Source: JAJEAO01 sp963667635 | GTDB lineage: Bacteria; Acidobacteriota; Vicinamibacteria; Marinacidobacterales; Marinacidobacteraceae | NCBI GenBank assembly: GCA_965232015.1 | Contig: OZ246946.1 | Span: 682,001 to 746,000, forward strand | Direction: 5' to 3' | DNA: 64,000 nucleotides | In this document: positions 42,827-51,558 of the stretch, piece by piece | Numbering within the stretch: the stretch's first letter is position 1 | Layout of the letters: each line of letters begins with the position of its first letter | Position numbers and translations under genes: made by a program | The notes under the pieces: generated by a model | The model's input: only the letters and a program-made list of their open reading frames with translations | Database searches by the model: none | Told to the model about the DNA's origin: nothing

Positions 42827-43843
42827 TCAGGGCAGGACGAAAGGGGCGTAGGCGGGCAGGTCGCCACGAAGATGACGAGCGAGAAGCGTGGCCTGAACCG
42901 AGGGGACAGCCCACCGTTCGACCCTCTGGCGGGTGACACGGTGCAACACCTCACCCTCCTTGTGACTCTCCCACGCGAGCAAGAGCTTGCTGCGCCCCTC
43001 ATCTGTGAGATAGACGCCGCCACCCGGCATTTGCGTGAAATCGTCGGCAGTCATCTGTCGTCGCCGGATCAGCCCGACGACGAATCGGTCTGTCCAGGCC
43101 CGAAACTCCTCCGTGAGATCCAGCGCCAGCGAAGGGCGCCCGGATCGAGGGCGATGGAGAAACCCCAACTGGTAATCCAAGCCTACGCTTTCCAGAGCGC
43201 CGATGCACTCCGTAACGACGAGACTGTAGGTGAATCCGAGCAGGGCGTTCACGGGGTCGCGTGGGGGGCGCCGATTTCGCCCTGAGAAGGGCAGCCGGGT
43301 CTTGGACAGCACCAGCTCCAGGGCCCGAAAATGGATGCGGGCCGCATCCCCTTCGATACCCCGGACAAGATTCGGAGAATCAGCCTCCCGAACCCGAACG
43401 ACACGATCTCGCATCTGTTCGGCCCGGAGGCTCAGGGCTTCACGGCGGCCGGAGTCTCTTTCGTCACGGGCCCAGCGCCGGATCACGGTCCTGCTGCTCT
43501 GGATCTTGGCTGCGACGATGACTCTGGATATCTCCAGCGATTGATCCGGATCCGTCAGGGCGTGATGCTGGGCGCTTCTCAGGTGCACGTTTCCCGAGGT
43601 CTTGCCACCGACGACAAAACGGATGGCGCCCCCGAGGTACAGGGATGTGACTCGCACTCCACGCCGCACGCAGGTGGCGAGCGCCTGCGAAGTGATTTGA
43701 CCCGCACCGAGCAGAATCAGGGCGTCGATCCCCTCGAGCGGAATCTTGTGGCGCCCCTCGGGCGTGGACACGACGAGCGCCCCGCGACGGTGTCCGACCT
43801 TCGCACGGTGGCTACGGACGTAGGCAGTGCTCAGGTATCGCAT
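42827..43843 (-). CDS. cas1: Cas1 integrase (not fused to Cas4)
   Basis: A 338-residue metal-dependent integrase. Active-site residues are E164 (RGIEGDAAR), H230 (LGFLHRPRSGRP) and D242 (ALDLTEEFR). The N-terminal beta domain begins MRYLSTAYVRSHRAKVGHR. The start at 43843 is preferred because the protein begins with the usual Cas1 strand; an in-frame extension to 43936 lies wholly within cas4. It overlaps the cas4 3' end by 13 nt. In many type I-G loci Cas4 and Cas1 are one polypeptide; here they are separate. Confidence 0.96.
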   Translation of the reverse strand: MRYLSTAYVRSHRAKVGHRRGALVVSTPEGRHKIPLEGIDALILLGAGQITSQALATCVRRGVRVTSLYLGGAIRFVVGGKTSGNVHLRSAQHHALTDPDQSLEISRVIVAAKIQSSRTVIRRWARDERDSGRREALSLRAEQMRDRVVRVREADSPNLVRGIEGDAARIHFRALELVLSKTRLPFSGRNRRPPRDPVNALLGFTYSLVVTECIGALESVGLDYQLGFLHRPRSGRPSLALDLTEEFRAWTDRFVVGLIRRRQMTADDFTQMPGGGVYLTDEGRSKLLLAWESHKEGEVLHRVTRQRVERWAVPSVQATLLARHLRGDLPAYAPFVLP

Positions 43844-44448
43844 CGCAGGACGACCTCGTTCAGATAGCGCACCACGCGTTCCGGCGCGCTTGTGAGCTCC
43901 GGCAGACAGTGACCGAGGAGTTGGCATTCCCGGCATCTCGAATCGTTCGGCGCCTCGGGCAGGACGCCGGATTCCATCTGACCACGGATGTCGTTCACGA
44001 TCTCGACGACCTTCCGACGGAGTTCGTTCGTGAAGGAGACCCGGTGGCGTCTCCTCGGGCCCCCATACCAGACATGACCGTGCGGAATGGCAACACCGAG
44101 CATTTCTTCGAGGCAGAGGGCCTGGGCGCAGAGCTGCAGGTCAGCGGTATCCCCGTGGCGGACGCCTGACTTGTATTCGACCGGTCGTACGGCGTCGCCG
44201 TCGAACTCGACGACATCGGCGCGTCCCGAGAGGCCGAGGCGCTCCGACCAGAGCGGCAGCGCACGCAACACCTTCTTGCCGCGTTCCATTCTGGACCTCC
44301 CGCTGTCTGCGCGCCGATGAGCCCGCGATCCCTTCACGGTGTGCCGGTTGTCACGCCAAACACCGTCCGTGTGGATCAGGGCGCACTGCCGGGGACAGTA
44401 GGCAAAGTGCTCGATCGCCGATATTGGGACGATGATGGAATCCCTCAT
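43831..44448 (-). CDS. cas4: Cas4 nuclease, stand-alone
   Basis: A 205-residue RecB-type nuclease that trims prespacers and checks the PAM during adaptation. Nuclease residues are D78 (GRADVVEF) and E91-x-K93 (VEYKSG). The Fe-S staple consists of C18 (AYCPRQC) and C172, C175, C181 (RCRECQLLGHC). It starts within the csb3 stop (ATGA, 44445-44448) and overlaps cas1 by 13 nt. Its position before cas1, and the overlap, suggest either a split of an ancestral fusion or the unfused ancestral state. Confidence 0.95.
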   Translation of the reverse strand: MRDSIIVPISAIEHFAYCPRQCALIHTDGVWRDNRHTVKGSRAHRRADSGRSRMERGKKVLRALPLWSERLGLSGRADVVEFDGDAVRPVEYKSGVRHGDTADLQLCAQALCLEEMLGVAIPHGHVWYGGPRRRHRVSFTNELRRKVVEIVNDIRGQMESGVLPEAPNDSRCRECQLLGHCLPELTSAPERVVRYLNEVVLRCDT

Positions 44449-45329
44449 AGCGCCACCGACCCGAGGGCACGCGTCACATCATTGCGGTCGCGCCTCTGAT
44501 ACTCGACTGTGCTCCACCCGGCCAAGATGCCGAGTGTCTGCCAGTTGGTCCGCTGCCGTGGTTTCCAGACATCGAGGAGTGCGTCTATACCGTACTGATC
44601 GAGAGGATTCGTCCAAGCAGGCCAGAAGAAGCGCTCTCCTTCTTGGTCGCGATACTGCCAGCCGCGCTGAGTGGAGCGAACTCCTCGGTGACCCAATCGC
44701 TCATCTCGTCCCGAGCCTCGGACCGGAAAAAGAGCGAGTCCAAAGAAGGCGAGGGTCTCAAGGATCGGGTCCACGAAGGGGTCGCGGGAGTCTGCCAAGG
44801 ATCCGACCCGCGCCAAGTCGAATCCCAACCCGTTGGCCTGAAGTCGCTTAGACCGCCCGGCGAAAGACGCCGACATAGCCTGTTGCGACCATGTGGCCAA
44901 CCGATGAACTCTTGAGAGACGGTCATGGAGGGTGAGTCCCTTGGGGGCTGGAGGATCGAACCGCCCGTGGTGGACTCCTTCTGTCGAGACAGCCAGGTCG
45001 GTCAGTGTGGATGACAACATCCACGCGTTATCGTGGGTGCGTGCGGTGCCGGCTCGCTCGCAGAAAAGTTCTATCGGAACCTTGCGCTTCATTGGAGTGG
45101 CAGTGCGGAGTACCCGCGCAATGGGGGCCTCCTCAAGCATATGAGTCGTTGGTCGGCTCTCCATGAGGACGGCAATGGGGTCGTCCTTGGTTGCCGAGAG
45201 TACGGCGACTGGAGTTCCGGTGTTTGTCCAGTGAAGCCGGATGCGCCTGTCGAGAACCGTGGCTCCGACAGCGGCGAGCCAGCCGTTCAACCAAGACCCG
45301 GGCAGACCGGGACAAGCGATTTCTGCCAT
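44445..45329 (-). CDS. csb3: Csb3-like small Cas8 subunit (type I-G)
   Basis: A 294-residue protein between cas3 and cas4, the place of Csb3 (GSU0052-like, Cas8 equivalent) in type I-G loci. The N-terminus MAEIACPGLPGSWLNGWLAA is of the Csb3/Csx17 type (glycine-containing loop then a helix), followed by GATVLDRRIRLHW. Family resemblance is weaker than for the other cas genes, as is usual for Cas8 proteins, and assignment relies mainly on position. It would recognise the PAM in Cascade. It begins in the cas3 stop codon (TGATG, 1-nt overlap) and ends in a 4-nt overlap with cas4. Confidence 0.8.
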   Translation of the reverse strand: MAEIACPGLPGSWLNGWLAAVGATVLDRRIRLHWTNTGTPVAVLSATKDDPIAVLMESRPTTHMLEEAPIARVLRTATPMKRKVPIELFCERAGTARTHDNAWMLSSTLTDLAVSTEGVHHGRFDPPAPKGLTLHDRLSRVHRLATWSQQAMSASFAGRSKRLQANGLGFDLARVGSLADSRDPFVDPILETLAFFGLALFPVRGSGRDERLGHRGVRSTQRGWQYRDQEGERFFWPAWTNPLDQYGIDALLDVWKPRQRTNWQTLGILAGWSTVEYQRRDRNDVTRALGSVAL

Positions 45330-48124
45330 CAAGATACCTCCGCGAGCAGCGCAAGTGTCGCTCGGGATACTGCGTGGTCTGCGCGGCGAACGATGGCTTC
45401 GAGGAGCGCAAGGCTCCAGGGACCGAATTCGTCGTTGAGCCGTTTGAAGCGCCTCGGCTGGTCCCAATCTGCAAGCGAGAGGTCGGCGGAGACCGTGTGG
45501 ACGCCCACGTTGATCGCGTAGGAAACAGAGTCTGGAGACCCGTCGGGAACCGGTTTGACCAGAGGTCGGCCGTGGCCGTGGTGACTGATGACGAGATGGA
45601 TGAGCAGGTCACGGCGGTGGTCGAGACTGGCCGCAGGAGCGTTGGCCAGCCACTGCTTGACGAGTCGGGCGGAGAGTGCTTCGTGGCGCCCTCCTCGCGG
45701 CCAGCCAGCCTCGGCTCGAGCGTGAGCCCAGAGTTCGCGCGCCATTTCGGACTTCGCCACGAGCACCCCGTGATCGCCGGCGGGATCGAGCCACCGCTGA
45801 AAGCGGCGATCTGCCTTGCCGATGTCGTGAAGGCATCCCGCTTTCTGCACGGTTCGAACCATCTCGCTGGACAGACCGAGTCGATCAGCAATTTCCCGTG
45901 CTCGCATCCCGACGGCATCCCCATGTTGCTGTAGCAGGACTGCCTCCGGTCCCAGGGATACTTCATCGTGTTCGTCGCTGCTCTTCTCCAGTGGCGTGGC
46001 TGTCGTCTCCCGGAGTAGTCGCGCCGTCTCGTGGTGCGGCGCGACGACTTTCGAGCTCAACTCGTCCAGGAATTGCAGCCACTCCTCCCGGGACCATCCC
46101 ACTGGCGCATGCCATCCCGGTCTCTCGTGGTCGCGGAGCGCCGCGAGAATCGACGCCAGAGCCTCCCGCCTCTCCTCTGTGGAGTCGTGCTCTTCGTCTT
46201 GGCCGAGCGCCACTTCGAGGCGCCGACCCAGGGACACGCCACAGAGACGCCGCAACGCATCCGGATCCAGCGGCAGGCCGTGATGCTGGATCGAGGCGTC
46301 CCGGACGTCGTTGCTGGCGGAACGGTTCCAGCCGAACTCATCGAGGCGACCGCGGTCTGTCGGGAAGACGACCAGATCTCCCGGGCGAAGGCGCCCTCGG
46401 GTCGTGAGTTCGGCGGTGACTCCGTCATGGGAGATGCGTGTGATTTGTTCGTCAGGACTCAGGAGTCCGCGCAGCTCCCGAAGCGGGATCTCCACGGCCT
46501 CCGCGTCGCGGGGCCGGGGCCATAGCCTGGAATCGGCGCGAGGGACGTGGGCTCGCCAGATGACTCGCACCGTATAGCGCGGTCCATCGATCCCGGAGAA
46601 GAACGGTTCGACCGGTGCCTCGCCCGGTGGGGGTGTCGTGGTCTTGATCCACTCCCACAGCAACCCCGGGAGCACTTCGGGAGCTCGCCGGGGGTCGTCG
46701 CCGGGGTCGCCGAGGACAGCGGCGACATGGCGGGGCGAAAGACTCACCGCCTCATTACCGCCGCGCGCCAGGGCCCGCTCCAGCCGCTCCATGACGGACG
46801 CCGGTTCGGCCTCGTAAACGGGCCATTCGGGTGGGGCGCCCCGTCGCTTGGCCGGAGGAAGATGCAGGTAAGTGGCGCGAGCGTGCGGGTGGCGGCCAAG
46901 GCGATTCAATCGCCCGAGTCGCTGCGTCAGGGCTCGTACGCCACAGGCCTCGGTGACCAGATACTCGGCGTCGAGGTCGGCTCCGACTTCCAGCGTCTGC
47001 GTGGCGACCACGATCAGGTGCCGGCGGCGGACCGCGCTCGAGTCGCGCTCCGCGGGCATGCCCTCCTCCGGATCCAGGATGCGCTCTCTGATCTTCTCCG
47101 TGTCCGCTTCGCGAGCGCGGCCAGTCAGCAAGACGAGATCCGGGGATCCCATGCGGCCAGAAGCCTGGCGCAGAGCCTCGAAGGCGGTGCGGGCAGTATC
47201 GGGCGTGTTCGCGAAGACCAGGCAGCTCGCAGGCGAGGCGCTTTCGCGCAACAAGGAAACCGCTGCACTGGCCAGGATCTTCCCTGCGTCGCCCTTGCTG
47301 CGTCTTATCACCTGGACGGGCTTTGCTGCGTCGAGTCTCTGGCGGATGACCGGATGTTGCTCGTCGGCCTGATCCAGCTCGAAACGCGAGGCCTTGGTGT
47401 CGCCGGTGGCAGTTAGCGCGACAAGGGAAGGACGCGAACGAGCAGGCCCCAGGACATCGGATGCGTCGGGTGTGCACGCTGCGAGCTTGGGGAGCAGCGA
47501 GATGAGGTGTGGCGCGAGGTGCGCCTCGTCCAGGAGGACCAGACTGTCCGTCCCTGCCATCGCAGCCGCAATTGGACGCATGGAGCGGCTGACGCCATAC
47601 CCACGGAAGAGGAGTCGGGATCCGTACATGGGGAGAGTGGAGAGGAGAACAGCGGGCTGGGACGGATCCAACGGAAGTCGGGCGGAGACACCTCCCCGAA
47701 GACGGATGACTTCAAGTGGCGCGATTCCGGCTGCGGAAAGGGATCGCAGTCGCTGCGCCACGACACGAAGAACGCGGGCGCTGGTCTGGGGATGACCCTC
47801 CGGATGCTCGAGGGCCTTCCTGATCCTCTCGGCGTGTTCGAACGTGGAATCGATGAGCAGGCGACGATTCACGACCCACCAGATCCTCGTCGGAGCGGTG
47901 CGAGCCGCGGGTGCGCTGTGAGCCTGGGACGCGAGCCACCATACGGCGATGTCAAGACAGGCCGTCTTGCCCAGACCGGTCGGAATCCCGATGGCCGACC
48001 ATTCCTCCCGGGCGGCGACCTGGGATGCCAGACGCGCCTGCCACGGAAACGGGTCTCGCCCGTTGAGCGCAACATAGAACGCCGGAAAGTCCGGCATGGA
48101 CGGCAGATCGTGCGGTCCTGTCAT
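45329..48124 (-). CDS. cas3: Cas3 helicase-nuclease, HD domain at the C-terminus (type I-G)
   Basis: A 931-residue effector nuclease. The helicase comes first: Walker A GIPTGLGKTA (46-55), DEAH box VLLDEAHLAP (near 200), motif VI-like TQRLGRLNRLGR. The HD nuclease is C-terminal, with CLHDIGKADRRFQRW (H766-D767) and LVISHHGHGRPL. This inverted domain order (helicase-HD) is the hallmark of the I-G/I-U Cas3. It starts with a 4-nt overlap to csb2 (ATGA, 48121-48124). Confidence 0.95.
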   Translation of the reverse strand: MTGPHDLPSMPDFPAFYVALNGRDPFPWQARLASQVAAREEWSAIGIPTGLGKTACLDIAVWWLASQAHSAPAARTAPTRIWWVVNRRLLIDSTFEHAERIRKALEHPEGHPQTSARVLRVVAQRLRSLSAAGIAPLEVIRLRGGVSARLPLDPSQPAVLLSTLPMYGSRLLFRGYGVSRSMRPIAAAMAGTDSLVLLDEAHLAPHLISLLPKLAACTPDASDVLGPARSRPSLVALTATGDTKASRFELDQADEQHPVIRQRLDAAKPVQVIRRSKGDAGKILASAAVSLLRESASPASCLVFANTPDTARTAFEALRQASGRMGSPDLVLLTGRAREADTEKIRERILDPEEGMPAERDSSAVRRRHLIVVATQTLEVGADLDAEYLVTEACGVRALTQRLGRLNRLGRHPHARATYLHLPPAKRRGAPPEWPVYEAEPASVMERLERALARGGNEAVSLSPRHVAAVLGDPGDDPRRAPEVLPGLLWEWIKTTTPPPGEAPVEPFFSGIDGPRYTVRVIWRAHVPRADSRLWPRPRDAEAVEIPLRELRGLLSPDEQITRISHDGVTAELTTRGRLRPGDLVVFPTDRGRLDEFGWNRSASNDVRDASIQHHGLPLDPDALRRLCGVSLGRRLEVALGQDEEHDSTEERREALASILAALRDHERPGWHAPVGWSREEWLQFLDELSSKVVAPHHETARLLRETTATPLEKSSDEHDEVSLGPEAVLLQQHGDAVGMRAREIADRLGLSSEMVRTVQKAGCLHDIGKADRRFQRWLDPAGDHGVLVAKSEMARELWAHARAEAGWPRGGRHEALSARLVKQWLANAPAASLDHRRDLLIHLVISHHGHGRPLVKPVPDGSPDSVSYAINVGVHTVSADLSLADWDQPRRFKRLNDEFGPWSLALLEAIVRRADHAVSRATLALLAEVS

Positions 48125-49590
48125 GCCGTCGCATCCCCGTTGTGGGCACCGTCCGAAGCTCGTTGTTGCGGGATATCGACTGGCACACAGAGGCCGAGCC
48201 CTCGTTGGCGACCGGCGCCAATGACAAGTGGGCCGGACACCGGCTCATCGAACCAGAGCTCGACATGGCTGTACGGACGACCGTGCAGGCCGGGACGGTT
48301 CACCTCAACCGGAGCGAGATCCACCCCTCCGCGTACCAGCGGCGCGCGGCCCGTTCGGAATCTGAAGGGGGCGGGGAGGCCCGCGTGCTTGCACCATCGG
48401 GTCAGCTCGGCCAGGTCCAGCCGCCGCCGTCGCTCATGAATCGCGGGGAAGGCCGTAACCCAGCCGAGGGAACTCCGCTTCCACCGCTTGGGGTTGGCGG
48501 CGAGCGGTCGCTCTTCCTGTGCGTGGGGTCTTACCCGGACATCGACACCTGACCCGACCAGTCGTCGCACAGCGTGCGCTGCGTCGCGGGTCCTGAGCCG
48601 CAGGACTTCGTCCCAGCCCGGCGGAGTCCAGATGGCGAGCCCGTGGATGAGGCCGCGGGACCATTGGAATCCGACATCTGGCAGAGCGAGGTATCGAGCG
48701 ATCTCGTAGCCCGGCCGCTTGAATCCGTGTCCGTGGAGCACGGCTGGTGGCTCGCCGTAGAGCGCCTGGTACTTGCTGAGAAGCGCCGCTTTGAAGAGCG
48801 CGGTGAGTCGCGCGACTCTACGCCCGGTCATAGCCGGGACGATCCGTAGCCACGCCGCCACGGGGTCGGGCCCTGCGTGCTCTGTCGTCTTGGGTGAGCG
48901 GTATCGAACTGCGTGCTGCAGGGCAGGGAAGTGGGCGCGGGGGATCGAGGCCCCGTGTCGCGTCCAAGCCTCGAACAATCGGTCGAGCACCTGCACCTGC
49001 CCTCGTGCCGGCACCTGGATCATCACATCCCCGCCGGGGTCGGGGAAGTAACGCTCGCCCGATGGCCCGGACGGGAGGGCCGTGGTGACACGGACTCGCA
49101 CCGGTGAATCGGCCGCACCGAGGTAGCCGATTCGCGCGGCGCGGTATCTCAGGGCCCCAAGTGCGTCGCGAGGCGGTTCTTCAGTATTCCAGCAGTAAAC
49201 GATTCTCGAGTCTCGCGGAGCCACTCGGACACCGGGTCGAACCAGGGCCCCTGTGCGAGCCGGGTACTCCTGGTGCGGCTTTCCCCTGGCGGGACCACCC
49301 GTGTGCTTCACCACGTACCGCGGCTCCAGGCGGTTGTGCTTCGGATTCCCGTCGGCGTGGATCACCGGTGGCGGAAGCGCCTCGAGCCACTCTAGCTCTG
49401 CGCCGTTGGTGACGCGGCTGCGCGGTCGGGTCCGGAATCCGGCATCGGTGCCGTCCGCCGCAACGAAGGCGGCGAACAGCCGCGATGGCGCGGGTGGCCA
49501 TTCGCCTCGGGAGAGGTTGCCGGTGTTGGCTGTTCCCGAAGGGTCCCCTCGAAACGTCCCGTGCAGCAAATCGACTGAGACGACGAGCAT
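48121..49590 (-). CDS. csb2: Csb2, Cas5-Cas6 fusion (GSU0054 family)
   Basis: A 489-residue RAMP protein of the Csb2 family, joining a Cas5-like N-terminal domain (MLVVSVDLLHGTFRGD, WPPAPSRLFAAFVAAD) to a Cas6-like C-terminal domain with the glycine-rich loop GPLVIGAGRQRGLGLC. The Cas6 part is expected to cut pre-crRNA at the repeat hairpin and the Cas5 part to cap the 5' handle. The start at 49590 overlaps the csb1 stop by 1 nt (TGATG). The C-terminus ends in a charged tail that runs into cas3. Confidence 0.93.
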   Translation of the reverse strand: MLVVSVDLLHGTFRGDPSGTANTGNLSRGEWPPAPSRLFAAFVAADGTDAGFRTRPRSRVTNGAELEWLEALPPPVIHADGNPKHNRLEPRYVVKHTGGPARGKPHQEYPARTGALVRPGVRVAPRDSRIVYCWNTEEPPRDALGALRYRAARIGYLGAADSPVRVRVTTALPSGPSGERYFPDPGGDVMIQVPARGQVQVLDRLFEAWTRHGASIPRAHFPALQHAVRYRSPKTTEHAGPDPVAAWLRIVPAMTGRRVARLTALFKAALLSKYQALYGEPPAVLHGHGFKRPGYEIARYLALPDVGFQWSRGLIHGLAIWTPPGWDEVLRLRTRDAAHAVRRLVGSGVDVRVRPHAQEERPLAANPKRWKRSSLGWVTAFPAIHERRRRLDLAELTRWCKHAGLPAPFRFRTGRAPLVRGGVDLAPVEVNRPGLHGRPYSHVELWFDEPVSGPLVIGAGRQRGLGLCVPVDIPQQRASDGAHNGDATA

Positions 49591-50789
49591 CAGTCGCCCA
49601 AGTCCGGCCAGGACGCGCGAATGGCCTTCTGCAGGTTGGCCTTGGGCGTCAGGTTGACGGGATTCCGGCCCCATCCATCCAGGGGAACACCGACCCGAGC
49701 TGCGTGGTCTCGACACTTCTCGAGTAGTACGCCAGCAGTCGCGGCGTCACCAAGGCTGCAAGCCTCATCACCTTCGGCACTGAGCCACGTTGCTCTCGTC
49801 TCGCTAGGCCGGAGTTCGGCGCCGGAGCGGAGGGCGAAGCCTCGGCCGAAGGCTTGAACGTGGCCATGGAGCCCGAGAGCCACTAGGAGCGCGCGGGCTG
49901 CCGCATCCGCATCGGCGGAGCTGTCAGCCCCGAGACTGACCCGTCGCAACTGAGCGAATGACACGGTCGCGCGCTGGGTGATGCGGGCGAATGAAATGCC
50001 AGCGGGTGTGGAATCGCTCTCGGTCATGAAGGGAATCTGGCCGTGACCGATATCGGACAGTTTCGAACCCTTCTTGGCCTTGACCGTCGGACTCAACTCC
50101 CAATGGACTTGATCCCTCTTCTTGTCGTACATGGCGGCCGCCTCCACGTTCAGGTTCAGGGGATCGCCCTTGAGGCCCTTGACCTTCGTGTCCGTCTTCG
50201 CCGGCCTCCATCCGACGATCTCCGAGACCCAGGCTCGGGGATGTTTCGTGTTCTGTCGCTTCTTGCCGAGATGCGACTGCCAGAAGCCGAAGAGCAAGGC
50301 CTGCGGGAACCAGGCCATCAGCGGCCCGCACTCGGCTGCGGTTGCTGCGAAGATGGACTTCCCCAGGTCCGTCTTGATGAAGTCCGTGCCGTCGAGTGCG
50401 GCATCACGCAGGTACGCGTCGGCATTGCGGTGTGGGAAGTGGAAGCTCGAGATTCGTCTGGGCAGATGAACCGGAAGGTTGGCGATCGCGGACAGATCGA
50501 GATGGAGCTCGGGCAGGGACGCGGCCTCGCGACTCCTCCGCAGAGCCTCTTCGAGCCGGTTGGCCTGCGAGGGCACGTTGTCGATCACCACGACCCGGGT
50601 CGGCTTCTCGTCGGTCGTCGTGGCCCATCGCTTGTCCTGCTGGTACTTGCCCCCTTCATACACAGCGGGCTTCACCGGGGCGCCGGAACCTGCGACGGGC
50701 TCAAGATCGGTGTCGATTCGGATCCCGTCGTCGAACGAGTCGTCAGCGCAGCCGTGGAGGAGCGCGGCGAGGTCAAGTGGTTTCATCAT
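49590..50789 (-). CDS. csb1: Csb1, Cas7 backbone (GSU0053 family)
   Basis: A 399-residue protein of the Csb1/Cas7 type: RVVVIDNVPSQANRLEEAL is the family signature, and KDLGKSIFAATA-like (TDLGKSIFAATAAECGPL) and FGFWQSHLGKK blocks follow. Several copies would form the crRNA-bound backbone of Cascade. It is the first gene of the operon. The ribosome-binding site AGGAG is at 50795-50799 (minus strand), 5 nt from ATG at 50789; a second ATG is at 50786. The promoter region upstream is described separately. Confidence 0.94.
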   Translation of the reverse strand: MMKPLDLAALLHGCADDSFDDGIRIDTDLEPVAGSGAPVKPAVYEGGKYQQDKRWATTTDEKPTRVVVIDNVPSQANRLEEALRRSREAASLPELHLDLSAIANLPVHLPRRISSFHFPHRNADAYLRDAALDGTDFIKTDLGKSIFAATAAECGPLMAWFPQALLFGFWQSHLGKKRQNTKHPRAWVSEIVGWRPAKTDTKVKGLKGDPLNLNVEAAAMYDKKRDQVHWELSPTVKAKKGSKLSDIGHGQIPFMTESDSTPAGISFARITQRATVSFAQLRRVSLGADSSADADAAARALLVALGLHGHVQAFGRGFALRSGAELRPSETRATWLSAEGDEACSLGDAATAGVLLEKCRDHAARVGVPLDGWGRNPVNLTPKANLQKAIRASWPDLGD

Positions 50790-50814
50790 GTGGACTCCTG
50801 TGTGCCCGGATGGG

Positions 50815-50857
50815 AGTAGCGTCGCGACGATGCGTCGCTACTGGATCGGATTCTATA
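50815..50857 (-). promoter_or_regulatory. Candidate cas operon promoter with inverted repeat
   Basis: On the minus strand upstream of csb1 there is a TATAGAAT sequence (50857-50850), a plausible -10 element; the -35 is weak. Just downstream, between it and the ribosome-binding site, lies an inverted repeat with 7-bp arms AGTAGCG (50815-50821) and CGCTACT (50836-50842). Such a position suits an operator or a leader hairpin. Functional role is inferred. This A/T-richer stretch is the only one in the region. Confidence 0.45.
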
Positions 50858-51041
50858 CCAATACTCTTGAGGGAAAGTATACAGCACATGCGCCCGCCCC
50901 GCAACCTCGGCCCCCGACGGCCGTCCAGCGAGCCCTGAGCTGAGGAGCGTGGGCTCCGCGAACATGACCTTCGTCACCGTTCTCGCCCGCCTCTCGCTCG
51001 TGAGGGGGGAAGGCCTCCCACGGCGGGTCGCCACCCCGAAA

Positions 51042-51086
51042 GTGTCCTGTTTTCGACGGCCAGAGGTGTCGCATTTTCGATGGCCA
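51042..51086. mobile_element. Possible IS21-like terminal-repeat remnant
   Basis: Two imperfect 21-bp direct repeats at 51042-51062 and 51066-51086, each starting GTGTC and containing TTTTCGA then GGCCA, followed by TTGACCCA. Such closely spaced multiple repeats resemble the ends of IS21-family elements, but no transposase (IstA/IstB) gene is present within the window. It would be an end left after deletion, 250 bp from the start of the cas operon. The rest of 50890-51164 shows nothing else I can support. Confidence 0.4.
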
Positions 51087-51164
51087 TTGACCCAGGCTCC
51101 ATAGCGGGTTTCGGGTCGTCTCGTTGATGCGCGCAGCCAAGGCGCCACCGACTACGATGCCCGA

Positions 51165-51443
51165 ATGGAGAAAGACGAAAACGGCGCCGGGGGTCGTGGT
51201 GGTTGTCCGCGCCCCGCGCAAGAACCCGGGGGAGCGACCGAGTCGTCGGCGCGGGTCGAGGATGCCGCGCCCCACAACTCACATCGGCTGAGTCGGGAGG
51301 ATCCGCTTGTGCGGCTTGCCCGCTCAGGCGTGGTGCGACTCGGGAGCAAGGGGCCTGCGATCTACACCAGGCCTCCGCCCGAGGACCGGCTTCCGGCTGC
51401 CGTCGTGGCGGAGGTGCTCGACTGGGTCCGCGGTGAGAGGTGA
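51165..51443 (+). CDS. Small protein of unknown function, possibly antitoxin-like
   Basis: A 92-residue frame. The first 45 residues are Gly/Ala/Pro-rich; the second half (SREDPLVRLARSGVVRLGSK followed by GPAIYTRPPPEDRLP) has a protein-like pattern recalling the C-terminal regions of some small antitoxins. No toxin gene follows. It lies between the IS-like remnant and the glutamine synthetase gene on the opposite strand. Coding status is plausible but not certain; no family recognised. Confidence 0.4.
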   Translation: MEKDENGAGGRGGCPRPAQEPGGATESSARVEDAAPHNSHRLSREDPLVRLARSGVVRLGSKGPAIYTRPPPEDRLPAAVVAEVLDWVRGER

Positions 51444-51558
51444 CCTGCCGGAGGAGCTATCCGGCTGGGAGCGACGGACTTGAATACCGGATTCCGGCGC
51501 GCCGGCATTCCGGGAGCGTCGTGCTGGCAGAGGTGGAGTCCGGCGCGCCGGCGGGGAG

